Shown here: positions 56,182-64,000 of the stretch, piece by piece
Position numbering within the stretch: position 1 is the stretch's first letter
How the letters are laid out: each line of letters starts with the position of its first letter
Source: Burkholderiaceae bacterium
GTDB taxonomy: Bacteria > Pseudomonadota > Gammaproteobacteria > Burkholderiales > Burkholderiaceae_F
DNA: 64,000 nucleotides
Assembly (NCBI GenBank): GCA_022843955.1
Contig: JALHMQ010000003.1
Span: 124,001 to 188,000, forward strand
Reading direction: 5' to 3'
Program-made: the position numbers and the translations under genes
Notes under the pieces: model-generated
Told to the model about the DNA's origin: nothing
The model's database searches: none
Seen by the model: only the letters and a program-made list of their open reading frames with translations

Positions 56182-57207
56182 ATGGATTCGCACCTGCTGC
56201 AAACCGATGTCTCACTCAAGCCGTTCAACACGTTTGGAGTCGATGTACGGGCGCGCTGCTTCGCCCGTATACGCTCGATCGAGCAGTTGTCGATGGTGCT
56301 CGTCGACCCGCGCGTGCGTGACCTCCCGCGCGTCGTGATGGGTGGCGGCAGCAATCTGCTCTTCACCGGTGATCTCGACGGCCTGGTGCTGAAGATCGAC
56401 ATTGATGGCTTGCGCGAACTGGAGCCGTTGCCGCATGCCTGGCGGGTGCAGGTCGGCGCCGGCGAGAACTGGCACGCCACGGTGCAGCGGTTGCTCGACA
56501 TGGGGCGGCCCGGGGTGGAGAACCTGGCATTGATCCCGGGTCAATGCGGCGCGGCGCCGATCCAGAACATTGGTGCCTATGGATTGGAACTGGCCGAGCG
56601 CTTCGACAGCTTGCGCGCCTGGGACGTCGAACGCGGGCAGGTCGTGTCGATGTCGTTGACCGATTGTGCGTTCGGCTATCGCGACAGTGCCTTCAAAGGT
56701 GCGCTTGCCGATCAGCGCATCATCCTGGACGTGACCCTGTCGCTGCCGCGCGACTGGCAGCCGGTGACTGGCTACGCCGATCTCGCTCACGAACTGGCCG
56801 CGCGCGGCGTTGCTACGCCGACCGCTCATGATGTATTCGAAGCGGTCATCGCGATTCGGCGTCGCAAGCTGCCCGACCCGGCGACGCTCGGCAACGCCGG
56901 CAGCTTCTTCAAGAACCCGATCGTCAGCCGCGACAAGCGGGGCGAACTCATCGCGCGGTTTCCCTCGCTGGTGAACTATCCATTGGCCGGCGGACGATTC
57001 AAGCTTGCGGCCGGGTGGTTGATCGATGCCGCCGGGCTCAAGGGCGCCACCCGGGGCCGCGCCGGCGTCTACGAGAAGCAGGCGCTGGTGCTGGTCAACC
57101 GGGGCGGTGCGACCGGTGGCGAGATTCTGGCGCTCGCGCGCGAGATCCAGACCAAGGTGCAGGAGAAGTTCGGCGTGTTGCTGGAGCCGGAGCCGGTCAT
57201 CGTCTAA
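56182..57207 (+). CDS. murB: UDP-N-acetylenolpyruvoylglucosamine reductase
   Basis: A 341-residue FAD enzyme that makes UDP-MurNAc for peptidoglycan. The FAD-binding loop is [14 protein letters not shown], near residue 55. [17 protein letters not shown], near residue 116, and [12 protein letters not shown], near residue 237, hold the conserved ligands and the proton-donating Ser; the C-terminal Glu is in LLEPEPVIV. The length and order match the E. coli-type (342 residues) enzyme. Confidence 0.96.
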   Translation: MDSHLLQTDVSLKPFNTFGVDVRARCFARIRSIEQLSMVLVDPRVRDLPRVVMGGGSNLLFTGDLDGLVLKIDIDGLRELEPLPHAWRVQVGAGENWHATVQRLLDMGRPGVENLALIPGQCGAAPIQNIGAYGLELAERFDSLRAWDVERGQVVSMSLTDCAFGYRDSAFKGALADQRIILDVTLSLPRDWQPVTGYADLAHELAARGVATPTAHDVFEAVIAIRRRKLPDPATLGNAGSFFKNPIVSRDKRGELIARFPSLVNYPLAGGRFKLAAGWLIDAAGLKGATRGRAGVYEKQALVLVNRGGATGGEILALAREIQTKVQEKFGVLLEPEPVIV

Positions 57208-57269
57208 CGACCCCGCGGTCGCGGCGCGCCTGGCGGCGGTCCACGAGCGAGGTAGAGGCTGGTCAGTCT

Positions 57270-58673
<1,404 letters not shown>

Positions 58674-58846
58674 TCATGACGAATCACGAGGGACTCGCGG
58701 GCGGGATCGAGCAAAACAGCCGACGCCCTGGCATCGGCTCGCGGCGGATTATAGGGGCGCGCAGTGAAGACTCCCGGTCCCGCATGCGCGCCCGGACTGC
58801 CCGCGCCGGAACAAGGCCGCAGGCGGAGCCGACCTACTGCACCGGA

Positions 58847-59743
58847 CTACCGGGCCGGCTTGGGCGGATCGACCACCCGCAGGTCGCCGGCTTCGACCAC
58901 GGGGACCGTGGAGGCGAGTGCGCGGCCGGCGGCGCGCTCGGTAAACGCCTCGAACCGGTCGGCCAGCTGATCGGGCGTCAGCTGCCGGGCGACATCGAGC
59001 GCGGCGGACTGCGGGTCATAGATCTTCTCGTCGAACAGCCAAGCGTCGTTCTGTATGACGGCGAGCGACTTGGCGTCCAGCACCCAGATCTGCGTGTAGG
59101 AATACAGCGCGATGTACTTGCTCGAGCGCGTTCCGGCGCTGCCATCGGGCAACTTGGTCTCAGGCCCTTCGATTGCAAGCTGACCACCCGTAATCGGCGA
59201 ACTGCCTTCATCGACGTTGGTTTCCATGCCCTGGATATAGACGCCGACGCCATGCAGCTTGCTCGCGAGGCCGCGCATCTCGGACATCCGGTAGTGCGGC
59301 GTGATGATGATGATGCGGTCCCACTTTTCCCGCTGCGGCAACTTGGCCAGCTCGGCCTTGAGCTTTTCCAGAGCAACCCGCTCCCGGTTCTCGGGCAGCA
59401 CGTTGGCAAGTTCGCCAGGCGACAAGCGCAGGAAGACGCGCTGGCTGTCCGGCTCGCGGCGTGCGAGCACGCGATCCATGCCGCGCAGCACGGCGGCGTC
59501 GATCGACTTGTCATTGATCTGCAGCGTCGCTCTGCGGTAGCCCTCAAAGTGAGTGCCGGTCTGCATGCGCTGGCGGACATAATTGATCTGATCGCCAACC
59601 GCCGACACCAGCGCATACGTCTTGGGCGTAGCGGCGGCTGTGCCGGCGGCGGGTGTGGGTGGTTGAGACGGCGCTTGCGCCGCCGCAGTCGTCGCGACCA
59701 GGCCGACAGCAAGAATCTTGGTGACAAGCAGAAGTGTTTTCAT
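58847..59743 (-). CDS. Exported protein of unknown function
   Basis: A 298-residue protein with a clear signal peptide (MKTLLLVTKILAVGLVATTAAAQAP) and a Pro/Ala/Thr-rich linker to about residue 40. The rest alternates strands and helices: KWDRIIIITPHYRMSEMRGLA and IQGMETNVDEGSS are its most distinctive parts, then SKYIALYSYTQIWVLDAKSLAV. I recognise no catalytic motif or family. It should be periplasmic. It stands alone between argG and the broken Bug gene. Confidence 0.7.
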   Translation of the reverse strand: MKTLLLVTKILAVGLVATTAAAQAPSQPPTPAAGTAAATPKTYALVSAVGDQINYVRQRMQTGTHFEGYRRATLQINDKSIDAAVLRGMDRVLARREPDSQRVFLRLSPGELANVLPENRERVALEKLKAELAKLPQREKWDRIIIITPHYRMSEMRGLASKLHGVGVYIQGMETNVDEGSSPITGGQLAIEGPETKLPDGSAGTRSSKYIALYSYTQIWVLDAKSLAVIQNDAWLFDEKIYDPQSAALDVARQLTPDQLADRFEAFTERAAGRALASTVPVVEAGDLRVVDPPKPAR

Positions 59744-59896
59744 CGACGCACCCGGGATCATGTGAAAGCAGTCTATTGACCGGGTCGGCAGCCGGCAATG
59801 CGATCCAGCCAGACCGCCATGCAATCCAGCGTATCGATTGCGCGCTTCGTCACGTCGGCCTGCGACGGACGGTATACAGCCGTCGTTTGGTGTGCT

Positions 59897-60791
59897 TCAG
59901 TCGAGTCGCGCGCCGCTGCGACGGATCACTGGTTCCCAGCGCTTGCGTTCTTCTGTCATGAAACGCGCGAACTCTGCGGCGCTGCCAGGCGCCGCATGCC
60001 AGCCAGCAGACTCGATGCGCTTGATCACGTCGGCCTCGCGCAGGATCGTGCCCAACTCCCGGTTCAGGCGTGCGATGACCGCTGCTGGCGTACGCACCGG
60101 CGCCACGATGCCGTTCCAGGCGATGGCTTCGAAGCCGGGCAGGCCGCTTTCGGCAACCGTGGGCAGCTGCGGCATGCCGGGCCAGCGTTCGCGGCTGGTG
60201 ACGGCCAGCGGCCGGATGCGGCCAGCCTGGATCAGCGGCAGCAGTGCGGTGGGATTGGACATCAGCGACTGCACCTGGCCGGCGGCCACCGCCTGCACCG
60301 CAGGTGGCGCACCGTTGTACGGAATGTGGACGATGAACAGTCCCGCCTGCGTCTTCAGCAAAGGTCTGCACTGGCAAATCAGCCGAAACAGCAAGGATGT
60401 TCGGCGCCGTGCCGACCAGGATCACGGGCGCCAGGTCGCGCAGTGGTTCATACGGCAAGGAGCGATACAGCATCGGCGCGGTTGCCAGGGGTCCGGTGAA
60501 TGACAGACCGATCGTGTATCCATCCGGAGCAGCCTTGGCGACCGCATCCGTTCCCATCGTGCCGCCCGCCTGCGGACGATTGTCGGCGACGACGGGGTGT
60601 CCCAGTCGGTCCTTCAGGCGTTCGGCAAGCAGGCGGCCCAGCACGTCGATCGACGAACCGGGCGGCGCGGTCAGGATCAGGCGAACGGTGCGGGTCGGGT
60701 ACTCCGCATTGGCCTGAGAACGGGCAATGGGCGCGGTCAGGGCAAGGCCGCCTGCGGCGGCCCCTAGGCGGACGATGTCACGGCGCTTCAT
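59897..60791 (-). pseudogene. Bug-family (TctC) solute-binding protein, frameshifted with internal deletion
   Basis: The minus strand from the ATG at 60791 encodes MKRRDIVRLGAAAGGLALTA, a Tat-like signal, then a normal Bug N-lobe (YPTRTVRLILTAPPGSSIDVLGRL, KAAPDGYTIGLSFTG, NILAVSADLPVQTFAE). Near 60350-60360 this frame turns to non-Bug sequence. The C-lobe resumes in another frame as LLKTQAG-LFIVHIPYNGAPPAVQAV and runs to a stop at 59897. Relatives have about 25-30 residues between LLKTQAG and the VHIPY block (the NYGSxGxGSxxHLAxELF region); here they are missing. So a deletion of a length not divisible by three has broken the gene. These proteins bind carboxylates in the periplasm. A sequencing error cannot explain the missing block. 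Confidence 0.82.
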
Positions 60792-60837
60792 CGGGGTCCT
60801 TGTGGTGACGTCAGGATCGGTGGGCCGGCCCGCTAAG

Positions 60838-62535
60838 TCACGCAAGCAGCGCGACCTGGTCGCCGCCCGACTTCTTGGCGCGGTACAGGGCGGTGTCGGC
60901 AGCGTCCAGCAAGCGGTCGGCGGTCGTGCCATCCGCCGGGAACTCGGCCAGGCCGACGGAGGCCGACAGTAGCTGACGGCGCTCGTCGATGCCGGCTGGG
61001 CGCCAGCTGCGCAGGCCATCCAGGACGCGCTGCAGCGCGATGCAAGCGGCCTGCTGGGTGACCCCCGGTAGTGCGGCGACGAACTCATCGCCGCCATAGC
61101 GGTAGATCAGTGCTTCGCTGCCGAGCGTGGCGCGCAACTCATCGGCTGCGAAGGCAATGGCCGCATCGCCGGTGGCATGACCATGGCGGTCGTTGATCGG
61201 CTTGAGGTTGTCGAGGTCGAGCATGCAGACCTGAAGCGGCCGTCGGTAGACATCGGCGTGGTCGATCGCGGCCGTTAACTGCTCGAACAGTCCACTACGA
61301 TTGAGCAGGCCGGTGACCGGATCGCGCATGGCATCCTCCCGCGCCCGCTGCAGTTCCTGGCGTTCACGCACGTAGCGCAGGCGGGCGTCGGCGAACTGCT
61401 TTTCCCACTGCACGGAGGCGGCGTGGAAGCGACGGTGCCAGCGATAGGCCTGCTGCCACTTGCCGGTCTCGGCATAGACCGCGGCAATCTCGCGCATCGC
61501 CTTGCAGCCGTGCGGTACATGCGGTGCTCGCCGCAGCTTCCACAGCGCGGCGTACCAGAAGCGCAATGCGGAGGCGGCGTCGCCTGCGCGACGCGCGATC
61601 TGCCCATCGCACCAGTCGGCGGCGGCAAGCCCGACCCGGTAGTTGGCACGCTGCGCATCCGCGCGCAGCGTCGCGGTGTAGCTGCGCGCTTCGTCGAGGT
61701 AGCCGGCAACCACCAGCGACTCGCCGGCCGTGCCGAGCAGATCGCCGGGGTGCCGGTTGGTGACGAATGCGCGATCGGCCGCCACCGCCTCGTCCATGAA
61801 ACCGCGGGCTTCATTGGCGCGGCCGCACTGGATCAAGGTGTAGGCGAGATTGAGTCGGCAGACCGTGGTAAATCCGCGCGTCTGGACGAGGTCGGCGCGC
61901 GCCAGTGCGTCTCGCAGCGTCGACTCCGCACCTTGCCAGTCGCCCACGTGCACCAGGACGGCGCCGAGATTCAGAGACAGCATCGCGTGAATGCCGGGAT
62001 GCTGGGCGGCGACAAAGTCGAACTCCGCCAGCAAGTCGACAAACGACTGATCCTGTCTGCCGCAGCCCATGTAGGCCATGCCGCGCAGGTAGCGCAGGTA
62101 GAAGCGGTCGAGCTGCGGCAGACGGTAGCCCTCGGTCATGGCCGCGTTCAAACGCGCCAACGCGCTGTCGAAGTCGCGCGCCAGTATGGCCAGCAGCGCG
62201 GCCAGCGTGCTCGTACGGGCTTCCAGCAGCATGCGCGCCGCGTGAGTCAGGGTGGCTTGCGCCAGCGCCGCGTCGGCGCGCTGCAGGCAGGCGATCGCGC
62301 CCGGCGAGTCCGCGCTGCGGATCAGGGTGTGGCCGCGGATCACCTCGCAGTACGCGCGTCCGAAGACATCGTCATCCGATGCGGTCGCGCGCCAGCGCGC
62401 GATGAGCGCAGTTGCATCGTTGGCAGCATGCAGGATCCGCTGCCAGGCGTCGTCCAGCAGGGCCAGCGAATGCGCTGGCTCGAGGATCGGATTAACCCTT
62501 GCGCGATGCGGCGGATGCCGGCTGGCGAGGTCCAC
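60838..62535 (-). CDS. Diguanylate cyclase with N-terminal TPR-like sensor domain
   Basis: A soluble protein of about 565 residues. The N-terminal 370 residues are Ala/Leu-rich helical repeats resembling TPRs (DWQGAESTLRDALARADLV, AYTLIQCGRANEARGFMDEAV). A coiled-coil linker leads to a C-terminal GGDEF domain: DPVTGLLNRSGLFEQL, DLDNLKPINDRHGHATGD and the active site YRYGGDEFVAALPG, so cyclic di-GMP synthesis is expected. No RxxD inhibitory site is evident. The GTG at 62535, 11 bases after argF, is preferred to an ATG at 62625 that would overlap argF. Confidence 0.85.
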   Translation of the reverse strand: MDLASRHPPHRARVNPILEPAHSLALLDDAWQRILHAANDATALIARWRATASDDDVFGRAYCEVIRGHTLIRSADSPGAIACLQRADAALAQATLTHAARMLLEARTSTLAALLAILARDFDSALARLNAAMTEGYRLPQLDRFYLRYLRGMAYMGCGRQDQSFVDLLAEFDFVAAQHPGIHAMLSLNLGAVLVHVGDWQGAESTLRDALARADLVQTRGFTTVCRLNLAYTLIQCGRANEARGFMDEAVAADRAFVTNRHPGDLLGTAGESLVVAGYLDEARSYTATLRADAQRANYRVGLAAADWCDGQIARRAGDAASALRFWYAALWKLRRAPHVPHGCKAMREIAAVYAETGKWQQAYRWHRRFHAASVQWEKQFADARLRYVRERQELQRAREDAMRDPVTGLLNRSGLFEQLTAAIDHADVYRRPLQVCMLDLDNLKPINDRHGHATGDAAIAFAADELRATLGSEALIYRYGGDEFVAALPGVTQQAACIALQRVLDGLRSWRPAGIDERRQLLSASVGLAEFPADGTTADRLLDAADTALYRAKKSGGDQVALLA

Positions 62536-62546
62536 TGATCTGCCGA

Positions 62547-63467
62547 CTATGAGATGGCGCGGCCGAGCAGCAGGTACTCCATCAAAGCTTTCTGCACATG
62601 CAGCCGGTTCTCCGCCTCGTCCCACACGGCCGACTGCGGGCCATCGATCACGTCCGCCGTCACTTCCTCACCACGATGCGCCGGCAGGCAGTGCATGAAC
62701 AGGGCATCGGGCCGCGCCGCCTGCATGATTTCGGCATCGACGCACCAGTCTTCAAAAGCGGCCAGGCGTGTGGCGTTCTCGGCCTCGAATCCCATGCTGG
62801 TCCAGACATCGGTGGTGACGAGGTCGGCACCACGCGCTGCGTCCAGCGGCGAGTCGAACACCTTCAGGTGCGGGCCAGGCGGGGCAAGCTTCGCGTCGAG
62901 CGGGTAGGCGGGCGGCGTCGACACCTGCATGGTGAAGCCCAACAGGCGGGCCGCCTGCAGCCACGTGTAGGCCATGTTGTTGGCGTCGCCGATCCAGGCC
63001 ACGGTGCGCCCGGCAATCGAACCGCGCTGCTCGATGAAGGTGAAGATGTCGGCCAGGATCTGGCACGGGTGGTACTCGTTGGTCAGCCCGTTGATGACCG
63101 GCACCCGCGAATGCGCGGCAAAGCGCTCGATCTTGGTGTGCTCGTAGGTCCGGATCATCACGATGTCGACCATGCGCGAGATCACCCGGGCGGTGTCCTC
63201 GATCGGCTCGCTGCGCCCCAGTTGCGAGTCGCCGGTGGTGATGTGGATGACCGATCCGCCCAGCTGATACATGCCCGCTTCGAAGCTGACGCGGGTGCGC
63301 GTACTGGCCTTCTCGAACACCATGGCGAGCGTGCGATCGCGCAGCGGCTGGTAGAACTCGTATCGCTTGAAGCGATCCTTGATGATCGAAGAGCGCGCGA
63401 ACACGTGCTCGATCTCGTCACGCGTGAGATCGGCAAACTGCAGGAAGTGACGTATCGGCGCAGCCAT
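62547..63467 (-). CDS. argF: Ornithine carbamoyltransferase
   Basis: A 306-residue enzyme that makes citrulline. The carbamoyl-phosphate motif is KASTRTRVSF, near residues 53-62; the HPCQILADIFT-type block (YHPCQILAD) lies near residue 136; the ornithine and catalytic loop is MHCLPAHRGEEV, near residue 265. The length is normal. It lies 11 bases after argD and just ahead of the GGDEF gene. Confidence 0.97.
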   Translation of the reverse strand: MAAPIRHFLQFADLTRDEIEHVFARSSIIKDRFKRYEFYQPLRDRTLAMVFEKASTRTRVSFEAGMYQLGGSVIHITTGDSQLGRSEPIEDTARVISRMVDIVMIRTYEHTKIERFAAHSRVPVINGLTNEYHPCQILADIFTFIEQRGSIAGRTVAWIGDANNMAYTWLQAARLLGFTMQVSTPPAYPLDAKLAPPGPHLKVFDSPLDAARGADLVTTDVWTSMGFEAENATRLAAFEDWCVDAEIMQAARPDALFMHCLPAHRGEEVTADVIDGPQSAVWDEAENRLHVQKALMEYLLLGRAIS

Positions 63468-63478
63468 GGCAACAGGCC

Positions 63479-64000
63479 TCAGGCAGCCGCCGCAGGCGGT
63501 GCCCCCAAGAATGCCCGAACCAGCGGTGCCAGGCGGCTCACGATCTCGGCCGCCTCGCGCTCGTTGAGGATGAGCGGCGGCAGCAGGCGAATCACGCTGT
63601 CCTGCGTGACGTTGATCAGCAGTTTCGCGGCCAGCGCCTGCTTGACCAGTTCGCCGCAGGGACGATCGAGTTCGACCCCGAGCATGAGCCCCTGCCCGCG
63701 GATCGAGCGCACACCGGTGACTCCGGCAAGCGCCTTCTCCAGCCCGGCGCGGATCTGCGCGCCGCGTTCCGCGGCGTTCTCCATCAGCTTGTCATCCTCG
63801 ATGATCTTGAGCGTCTCAAGCCCCGCGCGACAGGCGAACGGACCGCCGCCGAAGGTCGTGCCGTGGTTGCCGGGGCCAAAAACGCCGGCGGCGCGGCCGC
63901 GCGTCATCACGCAGCCGATCGGCACGCCGGACCCAAGTCCCTTGGCGAGCGTGATCACATCGGGCTGGATGTCAGCCCACTGGTAGCCGAACCACTTGCC
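63479..64000 (-). CDS. argD: Acetylornithine aminotransferase, C-terminal part (5' end outside window)
   Basis: 174 codons of a class III PLP transaminase are inside the window; the start lies beyond base 64000. The PLP-binding Lys is in PDVITLAKGLGSGVPIG, near the start of the visible part, and GNHGTTFGGGPFACRAGLETL follows, both typical of ArgD. The end (IRLLPPLILNEREAAEIVSRL) is also ArgD-like. It converts N-acetylglutamate semialdehyde to N-acetylornithine, two steps before ArgF. A related succinylornithine or beta-alanine transaminase is less likely given the argF neighbour. Confidence 0.9.
   Translation of the reverse strand, partial: GKWFGYQWADIQPDVITLAKGLGSGVPIGCVMTRGRAAGVFGPGNHGTTFGGGPFACRAGLETLKIIEDDKLMENAAERGAQIRAGLEKALAGVTGVRSIRGQGLMLGVELDRPCGELVKQALAAKLLINVTQDSVIRLLPPLILNEREAAEIVSRLAPLVRAFLGAPPAAAA

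Overview
The window is G+C-rich chromosomal DNA, roughly two-thirds G+C by eye, and almost wholly coding. It looks like a beta-proteobacterium of the order Burkholderiales. The support is a BPSS1780-type membrane protein, a Bug-type (TctC) solute-binding gene, the zapA-6S RNA-EVE order, the bamE/fur divergent pair, the xseB-ispA-dxs operon and the nadK/hrcA pair. I cannot name a genus. I see no rRNA, tRNA, CRISPR array, insertion sequence or prophage. Most of the window is housekeeping core genome.

Layout. 1-8 kb: the 3' end of a glutathione peroxidase gene, then a minus-strand block of an rRNA methyltransferase, hemJ, proA, holA, lptE and leuS. 8-15 kb (plus strand): a UvrD-type helicase gene carrying a 350-residue intein, a DUF2782 gene, thrB, a BPSS1780-type membrane protein, oxyR and a Dps ferritin. 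15-20.6 kb (minus): ugpC-ugpE-ugpA without ugpB, a TauE/SafE permease, an EVE-domain protein, 6S RNA, zapA and a coiled-coil gene. 20.7-29 kb: a cobalamin riboswitch ahead of btuB-btuC-btuD, an orphan ParA and a DinB protein. Facing them are a DUF2721 gene, btuF, exbD, exbB and dapB; a 24-codon reading frame is wedged between exbB and exbD.

29-43 kb: bamE and fur diverge, then come a glycerophosphodiesterase, recN and nadK, with hrcA divergent from nadK. A DUF5666/DUF6502 pair follows, then hemH, a LOG-family gene and polA. 43-50.8 kb: an outer-membrane beta-barrel candidate, a pmbA/tldD-type protease pair, a Tat-exported dienelactone hydrolase-like protein, a ZIP metal transporter, a sulfurtransferase and a DMT exporter. 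50.9-57 kb: xseB-ispA-dxs (isoprenoid precursors), a class I amidotransferase, a small unknown gene, yajQ and murB. 57-64 kb (minus): argG, an unknown exported protein, a broken Bug-type gene, a GGDEF protein, argF and the C-terminal part of argD.

Genes that work together: the B12-uptake set (riboswitch, btuB, btuCD, btuF, with ExbBD as likely energiser but no TonB gene here); peroxide defence (oxyR next to dps, plus the glutathione peroxidase); arginine synthesis (argD, argF, argG); isoprenoid synthesis (dxs, ispA); and glycerol-phosphate use (ugpAEC plus a glycerophosphodiesterase). The most unusual items are the helicase intein, a recurring TAnAAT-type -10 element placed 6-11 bases before start codons, the coupled micro-ORF between exbB and exbD, and a Ser in the third position of the Dxs GDG cofactor motif.
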